Both the position numbers and the translations under genes were made by a program. From Flavobacterium sedimenticola (GTDB lineage: Bacteria > Bacteroidota > Bacteroidia > Flavobacteriales > Flavobacteriaceae), in contig NZ_JASGBP010000006.1 in NCBI RefSeq assembly GCF_030053345.1, positions 1-64,000 of the forward strand: a DNA stretch of 64,000 bases. Reading direction: 5' to 3'. Below the pieces are notes generated by a model. It had not been told where the DNA came from and did not search any database. It saw only the letters and a program-made list of their open reading frames with translations. Within the stretch, counting starts at the first letter, position 1, and every line of letters begins with the position of its first letter. Below, piece by piece: positions 8,520-17,003 of this stretch.

Positions 8520-9401
8520 CTAATTTCTCTTGTCCTGGCCCCAAAGCAATTTGTTGCGAAGGGTTTTAAAAAAAGTTTCTTCAGGTATTTCCACCATATT
8601 TATCACAAACGGAGTTTTTTTGATTTTCAGTTCGGCATTATTGCTAATGTAGGTAATTCGGGAGTCTAAAGAAACCAAATATTGTTCTTCTCTTCCTGAA
8701 ACTTTTAATCTTATTTCAAGATTGTCGGGAACTACTAACGGACGTGCGGTTAAGTTATGAGGAGCAATGGGTGTAATAACCAAACCTTTAACATCGGGAG
8801 TTAAAATTGGGCCGCCGCAACTCAATGAGTAGCCGGTTGAGCCGGTTGGTGTAGAAATGATTAAACCGTCTGCCCAATACGAATTGAGGTATTCCTCGTT
8901 GAGATACGTTTCAATAGTTATCATCGAGGTCGTGTCTTTTCGGCTTACCGAAATTTCATTCATAGCAAACTCAATGTCTATGTCTTGGTTGTCGGGATTG
9001 ATTTCTATTCCCAATAAGCTTCTCTGTGAAATAGTGTATTTTTTTTCTAATACCACCCGGAGGAAAGATTCGATATTTTCTTTTTGCACTTTGGCTAAAA
9101 AGCCCAATCGACCCGCATTTACGCCCAGAACCGGGATGCCGGAATCTCTTACAAAAGTAACCGCCCTGAGAATGGTACCGTCGCCTCCGATACTAATTAA
9201 GATGTCAAAAGAAGCGTCTAAATCCAGGTGAGAGGAAAAGGTTTGGTACTGCTTCTCAACAATTTTTTCTTCGTGTAGTATTTTCAAAAACTTTTCTTCA
9301 ATCACTAACTCCACCTGGTTTTTATTAAAAAAAACAAAAATGTCTTTTATAATAGGTCTGGTATCGTTTTGATAGTATTGTCCGAAGATGGCGACTTTCA
9401 T
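8520..9401 (-). CDS. nadK: NAD kinase
   Basis: NadK phosphorylates NAD to NADP using ATP or polyphosphate in the cytoplasm. The 293-residue protein carries the GGDGT nucleotide motif at 72-76 (ISIGGDGTILRA), the NE dipeptide of the substrate pocket (FAMNEISVSR), and the glycine-rich TPTGSTGYSLSCGGPIL segment. It lies 54 bases downstream of the CBS-domain gene and about 165 bases upstream of DUF6089, in the same direction. That last gap has no hairpin, so the operon may continue. Confidence 0.95.
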   Translation of the reverse strand: MKVAIFGQYYQNDTRPIIKDIFVFFNKNQVELVIEEKFLKILHEEKIVEKQYQTFSSHLDLDASFDILISIGGDGTILRAVTFVRDSGIPVLGVNAGRLGFLAKVQKENIESFLRVVLEKKYTISQRSLLGIEINPDNQDIDIEFAMNEISVSRKDTTSMITIETYLNEEYLNSYWADGLIISTPTGSTGYSLSCGGPILTPDVKGLVITPIAPHNLTARPLVVPDNLEIRLKVSGREEQYLVSLDSRITYISNNAELKIKKTPFVINMVEIPEETFFKTLRNKLLWGQDKRN

Positions 9402-9455
9402 AATATGCGGCTCTAAGTTGATAACAGAATGCGTTGCAGTATACTTTGCAACCGT

Positions 9456-10115
9456 CTAGATGTTTAAATATTTGTCCAAATATTCAGAGCGCTCTTTGAG
9501 ATTATTCAGGTAATGATCTTCGTGGTGCTCAGATATGATGTCATAGTTGTAACGACGAAATGTTTGAATAATCTCATTTATACCGCCCAGTGTAGTTTTG
9601 ATGGTAATTTGTACTTTTTCTGCAGTAGCCGCTGAAACGAAAATGCCCAACAATTTGCCGTTGTTGCTTTCCACTATTTGAGCGATTTGACTCATAGAAT
9701 AGTCATTGGCCGTCTTTTCAACCACGATGATACCCCCCGTTTCTTTGAGGAACGGGGTCTCGTTTAAAAACTTAATCACATCTGTGATTTCGTAATAGCC
9801 GATGTACGTATTGTTTTCATCTAAAATAGGAACCAGATTGGCGTTATTTCGAGCAAAAACTTCTAAAACGTCCAACCAAATCATACTGGTTCTGACAAAG
9901 AAACCTTCCAGAGCGTATCGGTAATCATGAGTGGTTTTTTCGGATTCAAAAGTTTCTGCATCCACAGCCGAAATACACCCCAAATAGACCCCGTTGTCTA
10001 AAACAGGGAAATGGGAAAACGTGCTATCGGCAAAAAAGTCCTGAATGACACCCACCAGTTCAGTGCTTGAAAAAGGCTTAAAATCGTTATTAATGTATTC
10101 CGAAAGTTCTCTCAT
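9456..10115 (-). CDS. CBS domain-containing protein
   Basis: A 219-residue cytosolic protein with two CBS motifs in the N-terminal 120 residues (SHFPVLDNGVYLGCISAVDA and LVPILDENNTYIGYYEITDV). The C-terminal half resembles an ACT-like regulatory fold (GGIIVVEKTANDYSMSQIAQ). CBS pairs bind adenine nucleotides and usually regulate enzymes or channels. Here no effector domain is attached, so it may act on a partner. Its constant position before nadK in flavobacteria suggests a link to nucleotide sensing, but that is inference. Confidence 0.85.
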   Translation of the reverse strand: MRELSEYINNDFKPFSSTELVGVIQDFFADSTFSHFPVLDNGVYLGCISAVDAETFESEKTTHDYRYALEGFFVRTSMIWLDVLEVFARNNANLVPILDENNTYIGYYEITDVIKFLNETPFLKETGGIIVVEKTANDYSMSQIAQIVESNNGKLLGIFVSAATAEKVQITIKTTLGGINEIIQTFRRYNYDIISEHHEDHYLNNLKERSEYLDKYLNI

Positions 10116-10184
10116 GAATGTCGGTCTTGTTTATCGACTGCAAAATAATCAAAATTTGGGACATGAAGACGTACTTTTACTTTG

Positions 10185-10192
10185 TATTTTTG
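10185..10192 (+). promoter_or_regulatory. Putative -7 box TATTTTTG for pdxJ
   Basis: TATTTTTG matches TAnnTTTG and lies 25 bases before the pdxJ ATG in the divergent interval with the CBS gene. A TTTG stands at 10155-10158, but the 26-base spacing is longer than the usual 19-20. Confidence 0.45.
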
Positions 10193-10217
10193 TAACCGAA
10201 TTTTAAGCTGAAAAAAG

Positions 10218-10931
10218 ATGACAAAGTTAAGTGTCAATATCAATAAAATAGCTACTTTACGAAATGCCCGCGGGGGTAATGTGCCCGATTTGCTTCAAGT
10301 TGCTAAAGACATACAACGATTTGGTGCCCAAGGCATTACTATTCATCCGCGCCCGGATGAACGACACATTCGTTACCAAGATGCCCGTGATTTAAAATCG
10401 GTCGTCTACACTGAATTTAATATTGAAGGCAATCCGCAACATAATTTCATCGATTTGGTTTTGGAGTGTAGCCCTACGCAAGTGACCTTGGTGCCCGATG
10501 CGATTGGTGCCATTACGTCTTCGGCCGGTTGGGACACCATACATTTTCAAGCCTATTTAACCGAGGTAATTGCCGAATTCAAAAGAAACGGAATTCGTAC
10601 GTCTATTTTTGTTGATCCCGTTTTGGAAATGATTGAAGGGGCCAAAAAAACCGGTACCGATCGGATTGAATTGTATACCGAATCCTATGCGCACCAATAT
10701 GGTTTAGGCAACAAAGCCGGAATAGAGCCCTACATAAAAGCGGCTGTTTTGGCTAATGAGTTGGAATTAGGGATTAATGCCGGTCACGATTTAAGTTTGG
10801 AGAACATCAAGTTTTTTAAGGACAATATCCCCGGATTGTTAGAGGTTTCCATCGGACATGCCTTAATTTCCGAAGCCTTGTATTTGGGATTAGAGAATGT
10901 GGTCAATATGTACTTAAACAAACTCAAGTAA
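10218..10931 (+). CDS. pdxJ: pyridoxine 5'-phosphate synthase
   Basis: PdxJ condenses 3-amino-2-oxopropyl phosphate with 1-deoxy-D-xylulose 5-phosphate to form pyridoxine 5'-phosphate, the last ring-forming step of de novo vitamin B6 synthesis. The 237-residue TIM-barrel has [16 protein letters not shown] at the N-terminus, the phosphate/substrate segment [15 protein letters not shown], and [12 protein letters not shown] near the C-terminus. The stop codon overlaps the start of the next gene (TAATG), indicating translational coupling. Confidence 0.96.
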   Translation: MTKLSVNINKIATLRNARGGNVPDLLQVAKDIQRFGAQGITIHPRPDERHIRYQDARDLKSVVYTEFNIEGNPQHNFIDLVLECSPTQVTLVPDAIGAITSSAGWDTIHFQAYLTEVIAEFKRNGIRTSIFVDPVLEMIEGAKKTGTDRIELYTESYAHQYGLGNKAGIEPYIKAAVLANELELGINAGHDLSLENIKFFKDNIPGLLEVSIGHALISEALYLGLENVVNMYLNKLK

Positions 10932-11692
10932 TGTTATACTCCAGAATAGAAGGTGAAGGCAAGCCACTTGTTATCATTCATGGTTTTCTCGGCATGTCCG
11001 ATAATTGGAAATCATTCGGCTCGCTTTATGCCGCCGAAGGGTTTCAAGTGCATATGCTTGATTTGCGTAACCACGGAAGAAGTTTTCATTCGGATGAATT
11101 CAGCTATGCTGTAATGGCAAAAGATGTGTTAGACTATTGTCAGAACCATCAATTGCAAAATATTAATGTCATTGGACATTCGATGGGTGGTAAGGTCGCC
11201 ATGCTCTTAGCCACTTCTTATCCAGAACTGGTTGAAAAATTAATTGTGGCGGACATTGGTCCGAAATATTACCCACCACACCATCAAGACATTTTGGCCG
11301 GGTTGAACGCCATAGACTTTGCCGGGAAGCCCGATAGGAACCAAGTAGAAGAAACCTTATATCCGTATATTCCCGATTTCGGTACACGACAATTTTTAAT
11401 GAAGAACCTTTATTGGGTTGAGCCGGGTCAGTTGGCCTTTCGATTCAATTTAAAAGTTTTTAATGCGAAAATTGAAAGTATAGGTGAAGCATTGCCGGCC
11501 GAAAATTATTTTGAGAAACCCACGATGTTTGTTCGGGGCGGTAATTCCAAATACATTTTGGACACGGATGTTCCGAGTATTAGAAAACACTTTCCCAATA
11601 TGTCGTTAGTAACCATTCCGAATGTTGGTCATTGGCTTCATGCAGAGAATCCGAAACTTTTTTTTGAGGAGACAATTACGTTTCTAAAATAA
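10931..11692 (+). CDS. alpha/beta-fold hydrolase (YbfF-like esterase)
   Basis: A 253-residue alpha/beta hydrolase with the oxyanion segment HGFLGMSDNW, the nucleophile elbow GHSMGG (S84) and the catalytic histidine in GHWLHAENP. This is closest in layout to the YbfF/PldB-type acyl esterases; no signal peptide is present, so it is cytosolic. The natural substrate is unknown. It overlaps pdxJ by one base and is followed by a shared terminator, so it forms a two-gene operon with pdxJ. Whether it helps vitamin B6 metabolism is unproven. Confidence 0.88.
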   Translation: MLYSRIEGEGKPLVIIHGFLGMSDNWKSFGSLYAAEGFQVHMLDLRNHGRSFHSDEFSYAVMAKDVLDYCQNHQLQNINVIGHSMGGKVAMLLATSYPELVEKLIVADIGPKYYPPHHQDILAGLNAIDFAGKPDRNQVEETLYPYIPDFGTRQFLMKNLYWVEPGQLAFRFNLKVFNAKIESIGEALPAENYFEKPTMFVRGGNSKYILDTDVPSIRKHFPNMSLVTIPNVGHWLHAENPKLFFEETITFLK

Positions 11693-11725
11693 AAAAACCC
11701 TTTCAATTGAAAGGGTTTTTGTTTT
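11693..11725. terminator. Bidirectional terminator between convergent genes
   Basis: AAAAACCCTTTC (11693-11704) and GAAAGGGTTTTT (11709-11720) form a 12-pair stem with loop AATT. A- and T-runs on both sides allow it to end both the pdxJ-hydrolase transcript and the convergent T9SS gene. Confidence 0.9.
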
Positions 11726-11740
11726 ATTAAGGGTTATGTA

Positions 11741-12667
11741 TTAACTCTTGATGAATTTTTTAACCACTTTTCCTGAATCTGTATCAATGTTCATGAAATA
11801 AACACCAGCGTTTAATTCAGCAACATTAACTTGAACTTCAGCCAAGTTGTTTACTTTCATCGATTTTACCACTCTACCGTTAATGTCAGTAACAGTAACA
11901 TCAGTTAAAAGAATATTGTAGTTGTTCGATACCGTTACTACGTTGCTGGCAGGATTCGGATACGTATTGAACTTTCTGGCGAAAGCTTCATTAACACCTA
12001 AATCAGCTGTAGTTACTTTAAAATCGTCCACCATAAACATATATTGGTCTAAGCCTTCATTTCTGATTCCTACTCTGATAGTTTGTCCGCTGTAGTCATC
12101 TAAAGAAAGAACTACTTCTTCCCAGTTTGGATACGGAGCTTCAGCACCCAACGCATCAAGGAACAAAATGAAATCATCACCTGAGGTTGGTGTTCCGCTT
12201 CCCACGTATACACCGATACTGTAGTCTTCTAATCCGTAAGTACTAGACATTGATTTTACCCAAACTGACAATTCATTTCCTGAACTACCAAGAGTAATAG
12301 GAGGGCTGATTAACCAATCATTGTTTGCAACATTTCCAGCTCCTGGAACAGCTGCCCAAGAAGCGGCATATTTAGAACCGGTACGAGGATCAAAATTTCT
12401 TACCTCAGCTCCTGAAGTAGCATTGGTAACCAAAGCAGTAGTTGGGTTGAAAATTTGATACGCCATAACAGCTCCGGCGTTAGCCCATGTCGGATTGTCA
12501 GCACCACCGGTATAGGTAGGTCTTAAATCTAAGTCAAGTGTAGACCAGTTACCAATACCCGTAATGATAAAATCATTGTAAGTTTCAAAACTATCCTCAA
12601 ACAATACGTTTTGAGCGCTAGCTTGTAATCCGACTGCAGATAATGCAATAAGTAATAATTTTTTCAT
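11741..12667 (-). CDS. T9SS type A sorting domain-containing secreted protein (choice-of-anchor J)
   Basis: A 308-residue protein: signal peptide (MKKLLLIALSAVGLQASAQ), a jelly-roll domain at about 20-225 of the choice-of-anchor J/cleaved-adhesin type (LFEDSFETYNDF, NDWLISPPITL, FMVDDFKV), and a C-terminal sorting domain of about 75 residues (FNTYPNPASNVVTVSN, VYFMNIDTDSGKVVKKFIKS). The tail sends it through the type IX system to the surface or medium. Anchor J domains occur in gingipain-type and other adhesins and usually bind carbohydrate or host/matrix ligands. There is no catalytic domain. It is monocistronic, with terminators on its 3' side. Confidence 0.9.
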   Translation of the reverse strand: MKKLLLIALSAVGLQASAQNVLFEDSFETYNDFIITGIGNWSTLDLDLRPTYTGGADNPTWANAGAVMAYQIFNPTTALVTNATSGAEVRNFDPRTGSKYAASWAAVPGAGNVANNDWLISPPITLGSSGNELSVWVKSMSSTYGLEDYSIGVYVGSGTPTSGDDFILFLDALGAEAPYPNWEEVVLSLDDYSGQTIRVGIRNEGLDQYMFMVDDFKVTTADLGVNEAFARKFNTYPNPASNVVTVSNNYNILLTDVTVTDINGRVVKSMKVNNLAEVQVNVAELNAGVYFMNIDTDSGKVVKKFIKS

Positions 12668-12911
12668 ACGTTTTTTTTAAATGATTAATAGTCACAAATA
12701 TATACGTATTTTTTTTATTTTTAGTAAATTTAACAGATTTCAAACAAAAAAATAAAGGAGTGATTTTGTTTTTGAGTTTGAATAACCTTGAAAATCAATC
12801 AAGTAAGTCTTTTTCTTTTTTGGGTAAAAAAACAGGAGTCGGGCCTTTTTTGTTAAAATCTTGCTCCGTATCGGTAAATGCTATAGTATTGTAATGTAAA
12901 TATTGATTGTG

Positions 12912-13259
12912 ATGAAACTACTGCTTCGATTATTGATAACAACTATTTTAGTACTTATTATATCTCATTTGATGAAAGGGGTCAGATTGGATAACGGTAT
13001 AGAAACGTCGCTTAAAGTGGCGGTGGTTTTGGCCTTGCTTAATTTTTTTGTGAAGCCTGTTTTAGTGCTTTTCACGCTGCCGGTCACATTTTTTACCTTA
13101 GGGCTATTCCTGTTGGTTATCAATACCATTATCATCTTGCTTTGCAGCTATTTTGTGAAAGATTTTCACATTGCTAGTTTTTGGACGGCTATGTTGTTCA
13201 GTATCATTTTATCGCTTTCCCAATCCTTGGTTTACCAATTCACCGGAGAAACGAAATAA
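12912..13259 (+). CDS. phage holin family IV-like small membrane protein
   Basis: The ATG at 12912 (MKLLLRLLITTILVLIISHL) is preferred over a TTG three codons earlier. The 115-residue protein has about four transmembrane helices and matches the plan of the PF04020 family (GIETSLKVAVVLALLNFFVKP). That family carries a phage-holin name but is chromosomal in most bacteria. No lysis gene or phage gene is nearby, so a phage origin is not supported. Its role in the cytoplasmic membrane is unknown. Confidence 0.8.
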   Translation: MKLLLRLLITTILVLIISHLMKGVRLDNGIETSLKVAVVLALLNFFVKPVLVLFTLPVTFFTLGLFLLVINTIIILLCSYFVKDFHIASFWTAMLFSIILSLSQSLVYQFTGETK

Positions 13260-13285
13260 ACAGGTAAAAATCAATTTAATAAAAC

Positions 13286-13316
13286 TTGGTTGGGTTGCGG
13301 AAATGTTATACTTTTG
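13286..13316 (+). promoter_or_regulatory. Promoter of tig (TTG ... TACTTTTG)
   Basis: TTG at 13286-13288 and TACTTTTG at 13309-13316 are 20 bases apart, matching the Bacteroidota sigma factor consensus TTTG-N19/20-TAnnTTTG. The ATG of tig follows 33 bases later. Confidence 0.7.
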
Positions 13317-13349
13317 CAACCCAATTTTAGTATGTAAAAAACACAAGAA

Positions 13350-14684
13350 ATGAACATCACAAGAAATAACGTAGACGCGTTAAATGCTGTAGTTACCGTT
13401 GAAGTATCAAAATCGGATTACGCTGAAAAAGTAGAAAAAGTATTAGCAGACTATAGAAAAAATGCTAGCATTCCCGGATTCAGAAAAGGAGCTGTGCCGA
13501 TGAGTCTAATCCAAAAACAATACGGAAAAGCCGTTTTGTTGGATGAAGTAAACAAATTGTTGCAAGAAAACCTTAACAACTATTTAGTTGAAGAAAAATT
13601 AGACATCTTAGGAAATCCGCTGCCTAAAGTAACCGAAGATTTCAATTGGGATGTTGAAGATTATAAATTCGAATTCGAATTAGGATTAGCACCGGAATTC
13701 AACGTGGATTTAGCCGCTAAAAACAGCTTGGTACAATACAAAATCGTAGCCGATGACAAAATGTTGAACGACCAAGTAGCGCGCATCCAAAAACAATACG
13801 GAAAGTTAATCGCTAAAGATGTAGTGGAAGCCGGAGACGATGTTTCAGGTGTTTTTGCCAACGAGGAAAAAGGCATCAACAACAGAACCACTTTGGCTAT
13901 CGACGCTTTCGCCGACAAAAAAACGCAAAAAGCATTCATCGGTAAAAAAGTAGGCGATGTAGTGACGCTGAAAACCAAAGGGTTGTTCGATGACGATCAC
14001 AAATTAATGGATTATTTAGCCGTGGGTCACGATGATGTTCACGGGTTGGATATCGAGGTAACCTTCACTATCGACGAAGTAATTGCGCACGAACCGGCTA
14101 CTCTAGACCAAGAGTTGTTCGACAAATTATTCGGACCAAAAGTGGTAACTTCGGTAGACGAGTTAAAAGCTAAAATCAAAGAAGACGCTGAAAAACAATT
14201 CGCCCAACAAGCCGATCAAAAATTCTTAAACGATGTAACCGAGTTCTTAATCGCCAACACTAAGTTCGATTTACCGGCCGAGTTTTTGAAAAAATGGATC
14301 CAAACTACCGGTGAAAACCCGTTAACTGCTGAAGAGGCTGAGGCGGAATACGCTAAATCTGAAAACGGTTTGCGTTACCAATTAATCGAAGGTAAAATCA
14401 TCACCGATAACGGGTTGCAAATTACTTTCGACGATTTAAAAGCCTACACGACTGAGCTCATCAAAAAACAAATGGCACAGTTCGGTCAAATGAACCCAAC
14501 CGACGAAGATGTGCAAGGTATCGTGGCGCGTGTGATGTCCAACCAAGACGAAGTGCGTCGTTTGTCTGAACAAGTCATGAACGAAAAAATGTTGAACTTG
14601 TTCAAAGACAAGGTAAAAGCCAAAACCAAAGAAGTAAACTACGACGAGTTCATCAAAGCCATGTACGGCGAGTTGAAACACTAA
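13350..14684 (+). CDS. tig: trigger factor
   Basis: Trigger factor is the ribosome-bound chaperone and peptidyl-prolyl isomerase that meets nascent chains. The 444-residue protein has the N-terminal ribosome-binding domain with an IPGFRKGAVPMSLIQKQYGK segment (E. coli signature GFRxGKxP in modified form), a central FKBP-like region that is divergent, and a long helical C-terminal domain. It stands before clpP and clpX as in many bacteria, but a terminator and about 250 further bases separate it from clpP. Codon choice is GC-richer than the surrounding genes, consistent with high expression. Confidence 0.95.
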   Translation: MNITRNNVDALNAVVTVEVSKSDYAEKVEKVLADYRKNASIPGFRKGAVPMSLIQKQYGKAVLLDEVNKLLQENLNNYLVEEKLDILGNPLPKVTEDFNWDVEDYKFEFELGLAPEFNVDLAAKNSLVQYKIVADDKMLNDQVARIQKQYGKLIAKDVVEAGDDVSGVFANEEKGINNRTTLAIDAFADKKTQKAFIGKKVGDVVTLKTKGLFDDDHKLMDYLAVGHDDVHGLDIEVTFTIDEVIAHEPATLDQELFDKLFGPKVVTSVDELKAKIKEDAEKQFAQQADQKFLNDVTEFLIANTKFDLPAEFLKKWIQTTGENPLTAEEAEAEYAKSENGLRYQLIEGKIITDNGLQITFDDLKAYTTELIKKQMAQFGQMNPTDEDVQGIVARVMSNQDEVRRLSEQVMNEKMLNLFKDKVKAKTKEVNYDEFIKAMYGELKH

Positions 14685-14703
14685 AAGATTATTTACTATA
14701 TTT

Positions 14704-14732
14704 GAGCGTCAAAGTAATTTGGCGCTTTTTTA
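14704..14732 (+). terminator. Terminator after tig
   Basis: GCGTCAAA (14706-14713) and TTTGGCGC (14718-14725) pair with one T-G wobble around loop GTAA, followed by a run of T. Confidence 0.75.
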
Positions 14733-14742
14733 TTAGAAGCTA

Positions 14743-14848
14743 ATCCGGCTATACGTTCCAATCTTTTTATTGTTGTCAACCTGAGCGCAGTCGAAGGGTT
14801 TTTCCAAACAATAAAAAGGATTTCCACTACTATCCGGGCTAGGGTTCC
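14743..14848. repeat. Dispersed intergenic repeat, copy 2 (inverted relative to copies 1 and 3)
   Basis: Read as the reverse complement, it has TAGCCCGGATAGTAGTGG, AAATCCTTTTT at one end and AAAAAGATTGGAACG, TAGCCGGAT at the other, matching copies at 1701 and 52720. Its interior holds CTTCGACTGCGCTCAGG next to TTGACA, which is related to CTTCGACAAGCTCAGCC in copy 3 but absent from copy 1. A 63-codon frame through the repeat is not a gene. Confidence 0.8.
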
Positions 14849-14916
14849 AACCTTAAGCGACACAATGTCATCTTTTAAAAAAGGCACAACCTTTGACTAA
14901 ATCAAAATCATAGGAA

Positions 14917-14964
14917 GTTTACGGTGAACCACTGTAAACTTTTAAACTCATAAACTTTTAAACC
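14917..14964 (+). repeat. Degenerate 8-base tandem array upstream of clpP
   Basis: Units AAACTTTT, AAACTCAT, AAACTTTT and AAACC run from 14936 to 14964, ending ten bases before the clpP ATG. GTTTAC at 14917 pairs with GTAAAC at 14934, so the region can fold. Similar arrays precede clpX, galE and pruA. Confidence 0.65.
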
Positions 14965-14974
14965 AAAATCTAAA

Positions 14975-15631
14975 ATGGACTACGGAAAGGAATTTAAAAA
15001 GTTTGCGACCAAAAAACACGGCGTAAACAGTCTGTATTACGATAAAATCGTAGCAAGCATGACACCTTATATCATCGAAGAACGCCAACTCAACATTTCG
15101 CAACTCGATGTGTTTTCGCGTTTAATGATGGACAGAATCATCTTCATGGGAACGGGTGTCGACGATTATATGGCCAACATCATCCAAGCGCAATTATTAT
15201 TCTTAGAAAGTGTTGACGCCTCTAAAGACATCCAAATTTACATCAACTCTCCGGGCGGAAGCGTGTATGCCGGTCTCGGCATTTACGATACCATGCAGTA
15301 TATCAAACCCGATGTGGCTACGATTTGTACCGGAATGGCAGCGTCTATGGGTGCCGTATTGTTGTGTGCCGGAGCGGCCGGAAAACGTTCCGCGTTACCG
15401 CATTCCAGAGTCATGATACACCAACCGTCAGGCGGCGCTCAAGGGGTAGCTTCCGATATGGAAATCAACTTAAAAGAAATGTTGAAACTGAAAGACGAAT
15501 TGTACCACATCATTTCGCATCATTCCGGCCAACCTTTCGAAAAAGTATACAAAGACTCAGAGCGCGACTATTGGATGATCGCCGATGAAGCCAAAGAGTA
15601 CGGAATGATTGATGAAGTGTTAAGAAGATAA
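14975..15631 (+). CDS. clpP: ATP-dependent Clp protease proteolytic subunit ClpP
   Basis: ClpP is the serine peptidase of the ClpXP degradation machine, a double ring of 14 subunits. The 218-residue protein has the full triad at E. coli spacing: S124 in GMAASMGAVLL, H149 in MIHQPSGG and D198 in SERDYWM. The N-terminal segment (about 25 residues before the conserved core) is longer than the processed E. coli enzyme, as usual in Flavobacteriia. clpX follows 95 bases downstream with no terminator, so the pair should be co-transcribed across the 8-base array between them. Confidence 0.97.
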   Translation: MDYGKEFKKFATKKHGVNSLYYDKIVASMTPYIIEERQLNISQLDVFSRLMMDRIIFMGTGVDDYMANIIQAQLLFLESVDASKDIQIYINSPGGSVYAGLGIYDTMQYIKPDVATICTGMAASMGAVLLCAGAAGKRSALPHSRVMIHQPSGGAQGVASDMEINLKEMLKLKDELYHIISHHSGQPFEKVYKDSERDYWMIADEAKEYGMIDEVLRR

Positions 15632-15638
15632 TATTGAG

Positions 15639-15716
15639 GCGCTAAGGCGCTAGGGTTCTGAGGTACTGAGCAATCAAAAACCTTAGAACCTTAGCACCTC
15701 AGATTCTTAGAACCTT
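15639..15716 (+). repeat. Degenerate 8-base tandem arrays forming an inverted repeat between clpP and clpX
   Basis: The left half has units GCGCTAAG, GCGCTAGG, GTTCTGAG, GTACTGAG (15639-15670). The right half has CCTTAGAA, CCTTAGCA, CCTCAGAT, TCTTAGAA, CCTT (15681-15716). The halves are roughly complementary around CAATCAAAAA and could form a long imperfect hairpin ending ten bases before the clpX ATG. Confidence 0.75.
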
Positions 15717-15726
15717 AAAAAAAATA

Positions 15727-16956
15727 ATGGCAAAACAAGTTTTAGAATGTTCCTTTTGCGGGAGGAAAAAGCCGGAGACCAATTTATTAATCGCCGGGAT
15801 TAATGCACATGTCTGTGATCGTTGTATAGAGCAGGCGCACGGCATCGTGATGGAGGAATTAAAAGGAAATGCCGTAAAACCATCGGCCGATTTGGTGTTG
15901 AAAAAACCCAAAGAAATCCGTGCGTTTCTCGACCAATACGTTATCGGGCAAGACCAAACCAAAAAAGTCATGTCGGTAGCCGTATACAACCACTACAAAC
16001 GTTTGATGCAATTGCAACATGAGGAAGATGTGGAGATTGAAAAATCCAACATCATCATGGTCGGCCAAACCGGAACCGGAAAAACCTTAGTAGCTAAAAC
16101 CATCGCGCGTATGTTAGACGTTCCGTTAGCGATTGTAGATGCCACCGTGTTAACCGAAGCCGGTTATGTGGGCGAAGACGTGGAAAGTATTTTAACCCGT
16201 TTGTTGCAAGCCGCCGATTACGATGTAGCCAAAGCGGAAAGAGGTATCGTATTTATAGACGAAATTGACAAAATTGCCCGTAAAAGCGATAATCCGTCTA
16301 TTACCCGAGATGTTTCCGGAGAAGGGGTACAACAAGCCATGTTGAAATTGCTGGAAGGCACCGTGGTAAACGTACCGCCGAAAGGGGGAAGAAAGCACCC
16401 GGACCAAAAATTCGTGGAAGTCAATACCAAAGACATTTTATTTATCGCCGGTGGTGCGTTTGACGGCATCGAGCGAATCATTTCCAAACGACTGAACCGT
16501 CAAGCCGTAGGGTATAGTACTTCAAAAAATGCGGACAGTATCGACAAAGACAATTTGTTGCAATACATCATCCCCAAAGACATCAAAGATTTTGGATTAA
16601 TTCCGGAAATCATCGGTCGTTTGCCGGTATTAACACATATGGATCCGTTAGACAAAGCCACCTTACGCGCTATTCTAACCGAACCGAAAAATGCGTTAAT
16701 TAAGCAATACGAAAAGCTATTTGCCATGGACGAAGTAGAATTCTCCATCACGAACGAAGCGTTGGATTACATAGTGGAAAAAGCGTTGGAGTACAAACTC
16801 GGTGCCCGCGGCTTGCGCTCGTTATGCGAAGCGATACTGACCGATGCGATGTACGATTTACCAAGTTCGGAGGAAAAACAACTCCACATCGATTTGGATT
16901 ATACGCACGATGCGTTGACCAAAAACTTATTGAAACGTTTAGAAATAGCGTCATAA
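15727..16956 (+). CDS. clpX: ATP-dependent Clp protease ATP-binding subunit ClpX
   Basis: ClpX unfolds tagged proteins and feeds them to ClpP. The 409-residue protein starts with the C4 zinc-binding domain ([12 protein letters not shown], then CDRC at about 36). It has Walker A GQTGTGKT at about 112-119, the substrate-gripping pore loop GYVGEDVE near 146, Walker B VFIDEIDK, the RKH loop in GGRKHPDQ near 220, and sensor-2/arginine-finger segment GARGLRSL. It lies directly behind clpP and ends at a strong terminator. Confidence 0.97.
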   Translation: MAKQVLECSFCGRKKPETNLLIAGINAHVCDRCIEQAHGIVMEELKGNAVKPSADLVLKKPKEIRAFLDQYVIGQDQTKKVMSVAVYNHYKRLMQLQHEEDVEIEKSNIIMVGQTGTGKTLVAKTIARMLDVPLAIVDATVLTEAGYVGEDVESILTRLLQAADYDVAKAERGIVFIDEIDKIARKSDNPSITRDVSGEGVQQAMLKLLEGTVVNVPPKGGRKHPDQKFVEVNTKDILFIAGGAFDGIERIISKRLNRQAVGYSTSKNADSIDKDNLLQYIIPKDIKDFGLIPEIIGRLPVLTHMDPLDKATLRAILTEPKNALIKQYEKLFAMDEVEFSITNEALDYIVEKALEYKLGARGLRSLCEAILTDAMYDLPSSEEKQLHIDLDYTHDALTKNLLKRLEIAS

Positions 16957-16985
16957 AAAAATCCCTCATATGAGGGATTTTTTTA
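16955..16985. terminator. Bidirectional terminator between clpX and the outer-membrane receptor gene
   Basis: The perfect palindrome ATCCCTCATATGAGGGAT (16961-16978) is flanked by an A-run on the left and a T-run on the right, between convergent genes. Confidence 0.9.
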
Positions 16986-17003
16986 TTTACTAATTATAAC
17001 CGA

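Noticed and set aside
12903-13259. Phage remnant suggested by the holin family name
   Set aside because: No other phage gene, integrase or att site nearby; the family is common on bacterial chromosomes.
14696-14887. 63-codon minus-strand ORF between tig and clpP
   Set aside because: It is a translation of repeat copy 2 and the tig terminator.
15639-15716. CRISPR-like array from the clpP-clpX 8-base units
   Set aside because: Units are 8 bases without spacers and no cas gene is near; it is a short tandem repeat.
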